Shown: positions 42,631 to 51,117, counted from the stretch's first letter. The stretch is 64,000 bases of DNA from an uncultured Halobacteriovorax sp. (GCA_913061265.1 CAJXVS010000002.1:496001-560000); one strand, 5' to 3'. Notes: generated from the letters alone by a model not told the origin. A program made the numbers and translations.

Positions 42631-42867
42631 TTGAGCCGAGTACAAGGTCTTAGGACTAAAACACAAAAGAAAAAGTATCTAAAAGAACTTATGGATGCTG
42701 AGGCTATTCGTCCCGAAGTTTATAATATCAAGAACTCATACGAAGTTGGTGATTTTGTTAATCATCCTAAGTACGGTGATGGTTTTGTTGAAGAGATCAT
42801 GACTGAAACAAAGATGAGAATCTTCTTTATTGATTCAGAAAGAGTCTTCATTCACAGTAAGGCATAA
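42631..42867 (+). CDS. Small protein with UvrD-type tudor-like motif
   Basis: A 78-residue protein. The start must be the TTG at 42631: AAGGAT is correctly spaced before it, while the nearby ATG (42626) opens only a two-codon frame (ATG-AAT-TGA). The N-terminal 35 residues are basic and helical. The rest, YEVGDFVNHPKYGDGFVEEI then RIFFIDSERVFIHSKA, resembles the C-terminal tudor-like domain of UvrD/PcrA and the C-terminus of the protein at 38287. An RNA polymerase or DNA-binding role is inference. Confidence 0.6.
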   Translation: MSRVQGLRTKTQKKKYLKELMDAEAIRPEVYNIKNSYEVGDFVNHPKYGDGFVEEIMTETKMRIFFIDSERVFIHSKA

Positions 42868-42868
42868 C

Positions 42869-43003
42869 CTACATAATCATAGGTTCTTCGCTTAAAAGTA
42901 TCGACTTTATAAATTCAGCTTCGAGCTCTCTAAGAGTAGCACTCTCTAATTTTTGACGTTCTTCAATGCTTGAAAGAAGGTTAAAAAGCTTTTCGATATT
43001 CAT
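42869..43003 (-). CDS. Small acidic helical protein (44 aa)
   Basis: A short frame on the minus strand begins MNIEKLFNLLSSIEERQ and ends EEPMIM. It is amphipathic and acidic, as a small helical hairpin would be. AAGGATTCAAAG before the ATG gives a ribosome binding site at good spacing. No family is known. It fills most of the gap between the 78-residue gene and the FAN1-like nuclease, and runs opposite to both. Confidence 0.45.
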   Translation of the reverse strand: MNIEKLFNLLSSIEERQKLESATLRELEAEFIKSILLSEEPMIM

Positions 43004-43109
43004 CTTTGAATCCTTTGATATTAGGCTTACTTATATTCTACATTATGGATGCAGGGAGTAAACAGCCTTTGGTATCGTCAACTTTACATTCATCTTATAT
43101 ATTCGCCCT

Positions 43110-44753
43110 ATGGGACTAGAACAGGTCAACTTGAAGGAAGGTTATTACTTAACCAATTTCCTTTCGCTTATTAACTTTGTGAAAAAACAATATGGAGACA
43201 TCCTTTTGAAGGATGAGCTTTTGTTTATAAAGAAATTTAAGGCCCTCCCTAAAGACTCGGCCCGTCTCTACGTACGCCTCATTTCCCGCTCAAGACCTCT
43301 CTATCGTTTAGATAAACTATCCTACTCAGAGATTCCTGATGCTAAGAAAGCCGCGCTTTGTTTGGCTAAAGAGGGCTTCCTTGTCTTTGATGGAGACTGG
43401 GAGAGTATTGATCTTATCTCTCTTTTTACAAAGCCAGATTTGATTGAGTTCTTAAGGGGAGAAGATAATAAGATAAAGTCTAGTTCTTCAAAAGAACAAG
43501 TGACGGAGGAAGTCTTAGAGAATCACGAAGCTGAATTTTATAAGTGGGTCAGCATAAACTTTCATACTCTATGCCCCTTAGGCGATGAGATTGAAAGCCT
43601 CTTTCGACTCTTGTTCTTTGGTAATTTAGAGCAGAGCTTAAGTGAGTTTATCTTAGAGGACTTAGGTGTCTTAAGGTATGAGAAGTACCGCCTTACAAAG
43701 AAAGACCGATACTTTGAAGACCGTAAGGTTATAGATGAGACTCATTTAATTATTGATCTTCAAGGGCAACTCTATTTTGCAAGAGAAGAGGGAGACTCTG
43801 AACTTGTTGAACAGTTGATGAAACTGGTCTTAAAGATTAAATCAAAGAGCCTTAAGAGAAAGATTCAGAAACTATGCCGAATGGCGGGGCAGTTCTTTGA
43901 GAAGCAAAAAGAATTTGAAAGAGCTCTTTTTTACTATAAGAAATCAAGCCTTCCTCCTGCTAGGGAGAGAAGAGTTCGGGTGCTCTCAAAACTGGGACAT
44001 GACAAAGAGGCCCTGAAGTTTTGTAAGAAGATGAGCATGGAGACTTATGATGATAGTGAGGATGAATTCCTAAAGCAGTTTCCTGAGAAGTTAAAAAGAA
44101 ACTTAGGCTTAGAATATAAAAAATCCGTTAGAGAAACCTTTGAAACTGAAGATCTCCATGTCTCCAATCCAAAAGGTGAGAGAATAGAAACTTGGTCTCT
44201 TAAAGCTCTAGAATTGAGCGGTCTCAAGGGTTTTTATGTAGAAAATTACTTATGGACCTCCCTTTTTGGGCTGATCTTTTGGGAAGAGGTCTTTAAGTCT
44301 AAGCCAGGGGTCTTCTTTAACCCCTTTCAAAGAGGTCCGAATGACCTTTATACGGAAGACTTCTCGTTAAATCGAAAAGCGCTTATAAAGAAACGTTTAA
44401 ATTGGATTGGAACTGAGGGCTGGGTAGAGACCATCCTTGAGAGGTATTCAGAGAAGAAAGGCACTGCTAATCATCTAGTGAGATGGAAACAGATTAAAAA
44501 GACTGAAGTAGGCATAGTTCTTAAAAGAGTCCCTCCTGAAGATATAAAAGCCATTATGCAAAGAATGTCTAAGAGCTTAAGGCTTCATAGCTCAGGATTT
44601 CCTGATCTTTTTGTCTATCATCCTAGGAAGAGAGGCTATTGTCTGGTAGAAATCAAAGGCCCTGGTGATCAATTACAGCAAAGTCAGAAAAGATGGCTTC
44701 GCTACTTTAAGGAAAAGAAGATTCCATGCAAAATTTTAAAAGTATCTTATTAG
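43110..44753 (+). CDS. FAN1-like VRR-NUC structure-specific nuclease
   Basis: A 547-residue cytoplasmic nuclease resembling bacterial FAN1, which processes 5' flaps and interstrand crosslinks. The N-terminal winged-helix part carries the typical SARLYVRLISRSRPLYRLDK. The central helical region is TPR-like (EFERALFYYKKSSLPPARER). The FAN1-type stretch LWTSLFGLIFWEEVFKSKPG leads to NPFQRGPNDLY. The C-terminal VRR-NUC motif GFPDL-x14-EIK places the metal and catalytic residues at Asp499, Glu514 and Lys516, followed by GPGDQLQQSQKRWL. All catalytic residues are intact. The 3' end overlaps the next gene by 28 bp. Confidence 0.87.
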   Translation: MGLEQVNLKEGYYLTNFLSLINFVKKQYGDILLKDELLFIKKFKALPKDSARLYVRLISRSRPLYRLDKLSYSEIPDAKKAALCLAKEGFLVFDGDWESIDLISLFTKPDLIEFLRGEDNKIKSSSSKEQVTEEVLENHEAEFYKWVSINFHTLCPLGDEIESLFRLLFFGNLEQSLSEFILEDLGVLRYEKYRLTKKDRYFEDRKVIDETHLIIDLQGQLYFAREEGDSELVEQLMKLVLKIKSKSLKRKIQKLCRMAGQFFEKQKEFERALFYYKKSSLPPARERRVRVLSKLGHDKEALKFCKKMSMETYDDSEDEFLKQFPEKLKRNLGLEYKKSVRETFETEDLHVSNPKGERIETWSLKALELSGLKGFYVENYLWTSLFGLIFWEEVFKSKPGVFFNPFQRGPNDLYTEDFSLNRKALIKKRLNWIGTEGWVETILERYSEKKGTANHLVRWKQIKKTEVGIVLKRVPPEDIKAIMQRMSKSLRLHSSGFPDLFVYHPRKRGYCLVEIKGPGDQLQQSQKRWLRYFKEKKIPCKILKVSY

Positions 44754-45445
44754 TTCTATGCCTCTATCCAAGTATCTCACTTGCCAAAAACTTTGGGATG
44801 AGCCTTGGTGGATTTTTTAGCTCCCAATCCGTTTTTAGAGGAGCTCAAACTTGGCCTAAGCCCTCTATGATGGCGGGTCCTTCATTTACTTTTTTTGAAA
44901 AAGTCTCTCTTAAAGGTCCCTCGTTGACGTATAGTTTTCTCGATAAAAAATCTCCCTTTAGCATAGAAGCTGGAGTTCACCTCCTAAGTGATGGTAAACC
45001 TCTTATATCTTTAGGTAGTCATGATGAGGATTATCGAAATCAAAGGAGTTCGACCTTTGAGTTTCAGACTAAATTCTCTTTTAAGTTTAGAGGTTTTTCA
45101 GCAGGGCTTATGTTGGCAAAGGATCTTGATGAAACAAAGGCCCTCTATAGTGAATTAAATTTTGGTATTCCAGCTTATATTAAATTTTTAAGTTTAGAGT
45201 ACTTAATAGGTATCGGGGAGAAAGGGGCTAATCAGTACTCCTATGGACCAAGTGCCGTAAGCGGTGTTGGCTGGCAACAATTTTCTTTAAGTTATCTTAT
45301 GATTAATCTGCCTTGGGATGGAGTCATTATCAATTCAGCTTCTTATTCAAAAGTTCTTCAAGATGAGAATAAAACCGCAGATTATATTCGTTCTAACGAA
45401 GGAAACTTTGTTTTCAGAACCATCCTCGTTTGGAACCTTCTCTGA
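44726..45445 (+). CDS. Outer-membrane barrel-like protein (OmpV/MipA-like)
   Basis: A 239-residue exported protein with signal peptide (FKSILLVLCLYPSISLA). The mature part alternates polar and hydrophobic residues with many Gly, Tyr and Phe, and ends in a hydrophobic strand (NFVFRTILVWNLL), as in outer-membrane barrels. The pattern (FSSQSVFRGAQTWPKPSMMA, SLTYSFLDKKSP) is closest to MipA/OmpV scaffolding proteins, but not decisively. It starts within the end of the nuclease gene, with AAGGAAAAGAAG upstream, and stops at TGATG shared with the next gene. Confidence 0.6.
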   Translation: MQNFKSILLVLCLYPSISLAKNFGMSLGGFFSSQSVFRGAQTWPKPSMMAGPSFTFFEKVSLKGPSLTYSFLDKKSPFSIEAGVHLLSDGKPLISLGSHDEDYRNQRSSTFEFQTKFSFKFRGFSAGLMLAKDLDETKALYSELNFGIPAYIKFLSLEYLIGIGEKGANQYSYGPSAVSGVGWQQFSLSYLMINLPWDGVIINSASYSKVLQDENKTADYIRSNEGNFVFRTILVWNLL

Positions 45446-46317
45446 TGGGACAAAAGAAACCTAAAGGCCCTATTGTCTTTGATAAATTCTACGAAGAAGT
45501 CTACAAAGAGCGCTGGCCCGAATTAAAAGAGGCCATGAAAGCCTCTAAAAAGATTGCCTCTCTTTTGAATCCCTATAGCGACGCTGAGACTAAAGGGGAT
45601 AAGCTTTGGGAAGGGGTCTTAGAAGGAGCTAGTTTTGATAAGCCTTCTGGAGATCCTTTTAATTATTATCTTTTAGACGCTGCTTCCATCTTAAGCGCTC
45701 GCGCTTTAGGGGCAACAAGTGAACATAAAGTCTTAGACATGTGCGCCGCTCCTGGCGGGAAATCTTTGGCCATCCAATTCTTTCGTAAAGAAGGGGAACT
45801 AGTGGTCAATGAGTTAAGCCGAGATAGAAGGACCCGTCTTCGGCGTGTTCTTGATTCCTATATTCCAAGTGAGAAACAAGAAAATATTCGAGTTACGGGC
45901 TTTGACGCCACTACTTGGTGCCTACATGAAAAAGAGGCCTTTGATAGAATCCTTTTAGATGCCCCCTGCTCAAGTGAGCGCCATCTTCTAGAATCTCCAG
46001 ATAAGCTAGAAGATTGGAAGCCAGGGCGTAGTAAGAGGCTCTCAACCCTTCAATATTCCCTTCTTTCATCTGCTCTTCAGGTTCTAAGGCCTGGGGGGAG
46101 AATTGTTTACAGCACCTGTTCTATTTCTCCCCTAGAGAATGATAGGGTGGTTGAGAAGCTCTTTAAGAAGCGAGGGGACAGTATCAAGCTCATAAGAGAA
46201 GAACTGCCCCTAGGTGAAGAAACTGAATTTGGAAGCATCATTCTGCCTGACCGCGGAGGATGGGGTCCACTTTATATAAGTATAATTGAGAAAAATCATG
46301 GCGAAGAAAGTTTGTAA
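45445..46317 (+). CDS. RsmB/NOP2-Sun family RNA m5C methyltransferase
   Basis: A 290-residue SAM-dependent enzyme that methylates cytosine C5 in RNA. Motifs: VLDMCAAPGGKSLA (motif I), DRILLDAPCSSERHLL (motif IV with catalytic PC) and YSTCSISPLENDRVVE (motif VI with TC). The lack of a long N-terminal RNA-binding domain and the overall order resemble NSUN4-like members. The ATG at 45445 overlaps the preceding TGA (TGATG); a TTG five codons earlier is the other possible start. The next gene starts inside its end. Confidence 0.88.
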   Translation: MGQKKPKGPIVFDKFYEEVYKERWPELKEAMKASKKIASLLNPYSDAETKGDKLWEGVLEGASFDKPSGDPFNYYLLDAASILSARALGATSEHKVLDMCAAPGGKSLAIQFFRKEGELVVNELSRDRRTRLRRVLDSYIPSEKQENIRVTGFDATTWCLHEKEAFDRILLDAPCSSERHLLESPDKLEDWKPGRSKRLSTLQYSLLSSALQVLRPGGRIVYSTCSISPLENDRVVEKLFKKRGDSIKLIREELPLGEETEFGSIILPDRGGWGPLYISIIEKNHGEESL

Positions 46318-47131
46318 GAAAGTAGTACAGAAAGGCGACCCCCTTATCGCATGTGATTTTGTGGCGTCGAAGGTAGACCTTTCTAAAGAGAAGGTTAAGA
46401 AGGCCATGATGAATGGTTCTTGTTGGCTCAAGAAGCAAAGAATTCGCGGTCTCCACAGAATCAGAAAGGCCAAGACTCCCATTAGAGTTGGGGATACTAT
46501 TGAATTTTATTTCGATCCAGATATTGAGTTTCCAAGTGTAGAGGGCTTTGATGTCTTCTATGAGAATAAGCACTTTGGTGTTTGGAAGAAAGTTCCTGGC
46601 ATGCTCTCTCAGGGGACTCGTTATGGAGATGCCGGATCAGTTTTAAAAGAAGTCGCCGCCAAAAGAAAACAGGCCTTCTTAATTCACCGCCTCGACCGCG
46701 AAGTAGGAGGCCTAATCGTTGTTGGTTACTCTAAACAAGCGGCTACAAAACTCTCAGAACTCTTTAGAACTGAAAGTGTAGAAAAGTATTACCGCGCTTG
46801 GGTGAAAGGAATTCCAAAACAAAATGAAGGGCTTATCGAAAAGCCTCTTGATGATAAAGCCTCTAAAACTTCTTATAAGGTTATTGATAAATTTGAAGAT
46901 AAGGCCCTTCTCGATATTCGAATCTTTACGGGAAGAACTCATCAAATTAGAAGACACCTCGACTTTATAGGCCATCCCGTAATTGGCGATCCTCGCTATG
47001 GAAAAGGGAATAAGGACGACCGCGGGCTTCAGCTTGTCAGTTACAGAATCGCCTTTGAAGATCCTTTTTATAAAAGGTCACTTGATCAAAGCCTTGACGA
47101 TGAAGACTTAGATGATTTTTTAACTATCTGA
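46298..47131 (+). CDS. RluA-family RNA pseudouridine synthase
   Basis: A 277-residue enzyme converting uridine to pseudouridine in rRNA or tRNA. An S4-like N-terminal segment (VDLSKEKVKKAMMNGSCWLK) precedes the catalytic domain, with signature HRLDREVGGLIVVGYSK (catalytic Asp) and later TGRTHQIRRHLDFIGHPVIG. The exact target position cannot be read from sequence. The ATG at 46298 is inside the end of the methyltransferase gene; a TTG four codons earlier is less likely. The two RNA-modifying genes probably form one message. Confidence 0.9.
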   Translation: MAKKVCKKVVQKGDPLIACDFVASKVDLSKEKVKKAMMNGSCWLKKQRIRGLHRIRKAKTPIRVGDTIEFYFDPDIEFPSVEGFDVFYENKHFGVWKKVPGMLSQGTRYGDAGSVLKEVAAKRKQAFLIHRLDREVGGLIVVGYSKQAATKLSELFRTESVEKYYRAWVKGIPKQNEGLIEKPLDDKASKTSYKVIDKFEDKALLDIRIFTGRTHQIRRHLDFIGHPVIGDPRYGKGNKDDRGLQLVSYRIAFEDPFYKRSLDQSLDDEDLDDFLTI

Positions 47132-47152
47132 TTTCACATCAACTTTTCTATT

Positions 47153-47210
47153 TGTCTATCATATGTCTATGTATGGCTTAGACATGTCTATGTTATCCTA
47201 TACCTGTCTA
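47153..47210. promoter_or_regulatory. Phased TGTCTA repeats, predicted CarH/LitR operator
   Basis: TGTCTA occurs at 47153, 47164, 47185 and 47205, giving steps of 11, 21 and 20 bp. Imperfect copies lie at 47174 (TGGCTT) and 47195 (ATCCTA), so six sites fall on one face at about 10.5-bp steps. TAGACATGTCTA at 47179-47190 is a perfect 12-bp palindrome. The array ends 12 bp before the first gene of the operon that encodes a CarH-like repressor. Tandem 11-bp repeats are what the Thermus CarH tetramer binds. Confidence 0.72.
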
Positions 47211-47221
47211 AAGGAGGAGTT

Positions 47222-48595
47222 ATGAAAGTTCTCATAACCGGTGCCACAGGTTTTGTGGGTAAGTATGTTTTAAAAGAATTGGCCGAAAGAGGTCATGAAA
47301 TAGTTGTTGTTTCTCGAAATATTGAGAAGGCCAAGACGAGGATCGATATCCCTCATGAAGCTTTTAAGTGGGATCCACTTAACGAAGAACTTCCACTTGT
47401 TGCCCTCGAAGGGGTTGAGGCAGTGATTCACTTGCTCGGTGAAAATATTGCTGCAGGAAGATGGACTGATGCTCAAAAAGAGAGAATCTATAATTCAAGA
47501 GTCATAGGAACTAAGAACTTAGTCTCAAGCATTAACAAAGTTGAGTCCGTAAAGAGCTTGGTCTCTTCTTCAGCTGTTGGTTTTTACAAGATTGATACTG
47601 GGGAAGATCTTAATGAGCATAGCCCCAAGGGTGATAATTGGCTTAGTACTGTCTGTGATGATTGGGAGAATGAAGCTAAAAAAGCTGAAAATCTAAGAGG
47701 TGTTATCTTAAGGACTGGCGTTGTTCTAGGTCACGACGGTGGCGCCATGGCCAAGATGATGCTGCCCTTTAAAATGGGGGCCGGCGGAATTTTAGGAAAT
47801 GGTAAACAATGGATGAGCTGGATTCATGTTAAAGACTTAGCCTCAGTTTATGTGGACGCGATTGAGAAAGATGAGTACTCAGGTGTTTATAATGCTGTCT
47901 CTCCAAAAGCGGTTAGTAATCATAGTTTTACTAAGGCCTTAGGCAGTGTTCTATCAAGGCCTACCATCTTTCCTGTGCCTAAGTTTGCTCTAAAGGCGCT
48001 CTTCGGAGAAATGGCGAGTATCCTCCTTGATTCCCAAAAGGTTATTCCAAAGCGTCTAATTGATAGTGGCTTTAAATTTGACTATGTTGATATCAAAGAG
48101 GCCTTTGAAGATGTTTGTCATAAAAAAAAACTGGGCCAGAGCCCTATCAAAGTGACTCATCAAGTATTTGAACAATACCAATGGCTCCCTGGTAAACGTG
48201 AAGAGGTATTCTCTTTCTTTGGAAAGCCAGAAAATTTAGAATCTATCACTCCTGAGTGGCTAAAATTTAAAATCATAAGAAAGAGTCATGAAGAAGTTAT
48301 TGAAGGGGCAACCTTTGATTATAAGTTAAAAATAAAAGGATTCCCTATTGTTTGGAAGTCCGTTATCGAACGCTTTAACCCAGGGCATGAATTTGTAGAT
48401 TGGCAAATTAGCGGACCTTATAAAGTTTGGTATCACACCCATAGCTTTAAAGATTATAAAGGCGGAACCTTAATGAAGGATCAAATTTATTATAAAGTTC
48501 CTTTTGGCTTTATTGGTGAACTCCTTCTTGGTGCCTATATTAAAAATGATGTTCAAAAGATTTTTGAGCATAGAAGAAAATCGATCGAGGGATAG
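47222..48595 (+). CDS. TIGR01777-type epimerase fused to SRPBCC domain
   Basis: A 457-residue cytoplasmic protein in two parts. Residues 1-300 form a short-chain dehydrogenase/epimerase of the TIGR01777 (YfcH) group: ITGATGFVGKYVLKELAERG (NAD site), VIHLLGENIAAGRWT, LVSSSAVGFY and GAGGILGNGKQWMSWIHVKD. Residues about 315-457 are an SRPBCC/cyclase-like ligand-binding domain (WLPGKREEVFSFFGKPENLE and on). Its substrate is unknown, but similar genes recur in light-response gene clusters with photolyases. A perfect AAGGAGG site and the TGTCTA array lie upstream. It is the first gene of the operon with the B12 regulator and photolyase. Confidence 0.88.
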   Translation: MKVLITGATGFVGKYVLKELAERGHEIVVVSRNIEKAKTRIDIPHEAFKWDPLNEELPLVALEGVEAVIHLLGENIAAGRWTDAQKERIYNSRVIGTKNLVSSINKVESVKSLVSSSAVGFYKIDTGEDLNEHSPKGDNWLSTVCDDWENEAKKAENLRGVILRTGVVLGHDGGAMAKMMLPFKMGAGGILGNGKQWMSWIHVKDLASVYVDAIEKDEYSGVYNAVSPKAVSNHSFTKALGSVLSRPTIFPVPKFALKALFGEMASILLDSQKVIPKRLIDSGFKFDYVDIKEAFEDVCHKKKLGQSPIKVTHQVFEQYQWLPGKREEVFSFFGKPENLESITPEWLKFKIIRKSHEEVIEGATFDYKLKIKGFPIVWKSVIERFNPGHEFVDWQISGPYKVWYHTHSFKDYKGGTLMKDQIYYKVPFGFIGELLLGAYIKNDVQKIFEHRRKSIEG

Positions 48596-48597
48596 AT

Positions 48598-49539
48598 ATG
48601 GAAAAGACGGATTATTCAATTCAGTTTGTTTCAAATATTACAGGGATAAATCCCCATACCATACGCGCATGGGAAAAAAGGTACTCAGCAGTCGTTCCTA
48701 AAAGAAATGAAAGTGGTAGAAGAGTTTATAATAACGAAGAAGTAGAGAGGCTACAAATGCTTCATGATTTAGTTGATATCGGAAACAATATCTCTGATAT
48801 CGCTAATCTTCCTCAAGATCAGCTGACTAATCTTCATAAGCAGTATATAACAAAAGGTTCTTCAAAGAAGAAGAAGGAAACAATAGATATAGATTTTAAT
48901 AGAGTTCTTCAAAATTTGATACTGGCCTTAGATAATTATAAACTTGATATTATCAACCATGAATTTGAAAAAATAACCAATGATCTTGACCCTAGGGCCT
49001 TTGCTTTAGATTTGATTGTTCCTTTGTTGCACGAAGTAGGAATTCAGGTTCAAAGTCGAAGAATAAATATAGGTCAAGAGCATAGCCTATCTGCAATCAT
49101 TCGTTTTCACGTAGGAAAGTTCCTTTATAGTAATACTAAATCAGAGGCTGTTAAGAAAAAACCCCCTTTGATCTTAACAACTCCAGAAGGTGAACTTCAC
49201 GAATTTGGTATCATGATTAGTGCCCTTTTATGTGTTCACTATGACATTAACTATATTTATCTCGGAACTAATATGCCTGGAGATGCTTTAGCCGATACGG
49301 CTAAACAAATTGAGGCAGGAACTGTTTTAATAGGGGTTAGTCCCTTTATGAACTATGATAAACCAGACTTTACTCAAAATTATATTAAGGATCTCTCGTC
49401 GAGCCTTCCAGAAAAAACTAAATTATGGGTTGGTGGTGGAAATTTAGACTCAAGTATTTACCCGGAAGCCATGATAAAGATTATTCCTTCTTTGCAAAAT
49501 CTAGATATGGAACTGAGTAAAATGAGCACCATTGAATGA
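48598..49539 (+). CDS. CarH/LitR-like B12-dependent MerR regulator
   Basis: A 313-residue repressor that would bind DNA in the dark with adenosylcobalamin and release it after light. Residues 1-70 are a MerR winged helix (FVSNITGINPHTIRAWEKRY). Residues about 100-180 form the helical bundle and 190-300 the cobalamin-binding Rossmann domain. The lower-ligand motif E-x-H-x-x-G is intact (Glu199, His201, Gly204), and the EH pair of the W-x9-EH motif is present (Glu161, His162). The tryptophan itself is Val151, so photochemistry may differ. The gene starts 2 nt after the epimerase stop and overlaps the photolyase start by 4 nt. Confidence 0.9.
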   Translation: MEKTDYSIQFVSNITGINPHTIRAWEKRYSAVVPKRNESGRRVYNNEEVERLQMLHDLVDIGNNISDIANLPQDQLTNLHKQYITKGSSKKKKETIDIDFNRVLQNLILALDNYKLDIINHEFEKITNDLDPRAFALDLIVPLLHEVGIQVQSRRINIGQEHSLSAIIRFHVGKFLYSNTKSEAVKKKPPLILTTPEGELHEFGIMISALLCVHYDINYIYLGTNMPGDALADTAKQIEAGTVLIGVSPFMNYDKPDFTQNYIKDLSSSLPEKTKLWVGGGNLDSSIYPEAMIKIIPSLQNLDMELSKMSTIE

Positions 49540-50918
49540 AGGGCTTAGTCTGGCTTAGAAGGGATCTTAGGCTTCACGATCAAACGGCACTCTCTTTTGC
49601 TACTAAAGAATGTCATGAGGTAGAACTAGTTTTTATCTTTGATAAAGAAATTTTAGGTAAATTGAAAGACAAGACTGATAAAAGAGTCAGTTTTATCTAT
49701 GAATGTTTAAAAGAAATTGATGAAAAAGTTGGGATCCACGTCCTCTATGGTGATCCAAATATTGAAATCCCAAAACTTTTTAAAAAAATCAAAGCTGATA
49801 AACTCTTCTTTAATAGAGATTATGAGCCTTCTGCTTTAAAAAGAGATGCTACTGTGATGAAGTCGATTTCAAAAGTAGCCTCTTATAAAGACTCTGTCTT
49901 TTTCGAGCCACACGAGGTATTAAAGAATGATGGAAAGCCCTATACTGTCTTTACTCCTTTTAAGAAAAAATGGTTAGAGCGCTTTAATAATTTGGGAAAG
50001 AATGTCTCAGACTTTAAAGTGAAAAAATCTAAAATTAAAAGGCCGACACAGAAATTTAATGAAAAAATATTTAAAAAAATAGGTTTTACTTATAACCCCG
50101 CCATATTTAAGGGAGGGGAATCCTTTGCCAAGTCTGAGTTGAAAAAATTTGAAAAGAAAATTGATCGGTATGATGAGTGCCGTGATTTTCCGTCTGTCGA
50201 TGGAACTAGTAACCTATCTGTTTATATTCGTCATGGTTGCCTTTCAATCAGAGAACTTATCAACTTCTCTTTAAAGGATTCTAATAAAGGAAGAGATATT
50301 TGGCTGAGCGAACTAATTTGGAGAGAGTTTTATCAGATGATTTTAGCTCAGTTTCCAAAAACTATTAAGAATTGTTTTAAAGAAAAATATGAACGAATTG
50401 ATTGGCGAGGTGGCTCAAAAGAGTTTAGGGCCTGGCGTGAAGGAAAAACAGGTTTCCCTATTGTTGACGCTGCTATGAGGTGTTTGAACGAAACAGGGAC
50501 AATGCCAAACCGTCTTCGTATGGTGACAGCTTCCTTTTTATGTAAGACTCTTCTTGTTGATTATAAAAAAGGTGAGAAATACTTCGCTGAAAAGCTTTTA
50601 GATTTTGACCTTGCTGCTAATAATGGTGGTTGGCAATGGTCCTCTAGCACAGGCTGTGATTCACAGCCTTATTTTAGAATCTTTAACCCTTATACACAGT
50701 CAGAGAAATTTGATGGAGATGGAATCTTTATCAAGCAGTGGTGCCCGGAGCTTCGGGGGTTTTCTTCAAAGAAGATTCATTCTCCAGCAGACGCTGACAT
50801 GATAGAACAAAGTGAAGCTAGTTGCCGTATTGGTGTGGATTATCCTTATCCGGTCGTTGACTATAAAAGAAAAAGGGAAGAGGCCATGAAGATGTACAAA
50901 GAAGGCATCTCTACTTAG
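49536..50918 (+). CDS. phrB: Deoxyribodipyrimidine photolyase
   Basis: A 460-residue flavoprotein that splits UV-induced pyrimidine dimers using blue light. The antenna Rossmann domain starts at LVWLRRDLRLHDQTAL. The FAD-binding helical domain has WLSELIWREFYQMIL, TGFPIVDAAMRCLNETG, MPNRLRMVTASFL, DLAANNGGWQWSSSTG and FRIFNPYTQSEKFD, all typical of class I CPD photolyase. Overlap with the B12-regulator gene (ATGA) implies coupled expression and light control. The 3' end overlaps the convergent small His-rich gene by 8 bp. Confidence 0.95.
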   Translation: MKGLVWLRRDLRLHDQTALSFATKECHEVELVFIFDKEILGKLKDKTDKRVSFIYECLKEIDEKVGIHVLYGDPNIEIPKLFKKIKADKLFFNRDYEPSALKRDATVMKSISKVASYKDSVFFEPHEVLKNDGKPYTVFTPFKKKWLERFNNLGKNVSDFKVKKSKIKRPTQKFNEKIFKKIGFTYNPAIFKGGESFAKSELKKFEKKIDRYDECRDFPSVDGTSNLSVYIRHGCLSIRELINFSLKDSNKGRDIWLSELIWREFYQMILAQFPKTIKNCFKEKYERIDWRGGSKEFRAWREGKTGFPIVDAAMRCLNETGTMPNRLRMVTASFLCKTLLVDYKKGEKYFAEKLLDFDLAANNGGWQWSSSTGCDSQPYFRIFNPYTQSEKFDGDGIFIKQWCPELRGFSSKKIHSPADADMIEQSEASCRIGVDYPYPVVDYKRKREEAMKMYKEGIST

Positions 50919-51117
50919 TCTTTTTAGGCGTGGCTTTTTTATTTTCCAGATTCACTTCGTGCTTATGGTCTTTGTGTGAATGGACTTCATTTTTTTTAGA
51001 AGCGGCTTTTACTAGGTACTTAACCCATAGGGGAGAGTTTGAGTCCGCCGTTGGGTGATCATCGCAAGCGATGGTGGGTGTGGATAAGAAAAATAGTAAA
51101 AACAGTACCTTTTTCAT
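50911..51117 (-). CDS. Small periplasmic His/Lys-rich protein
   Basis: A 68-residue exported peptide with signal MKKVLFLLFFLSTPTIA, then CDDHPTADSN and a His-rich segment (NEVHSHKDHKHEVN) that could bind divalent metal, ending in Lys/Thr-rich residues. Function unknown. The start at 51117 is preferred over 51144: AAAGG precedes it and it begins the signal peptide. Confidence 0.6.
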   Translation of the reverse strand: MKKVLFLLFFLSTPTIACDDHPTADSNSPLWVKYLVKAASKKNEVHSHKDHKHEVNLENKKATPKKTK

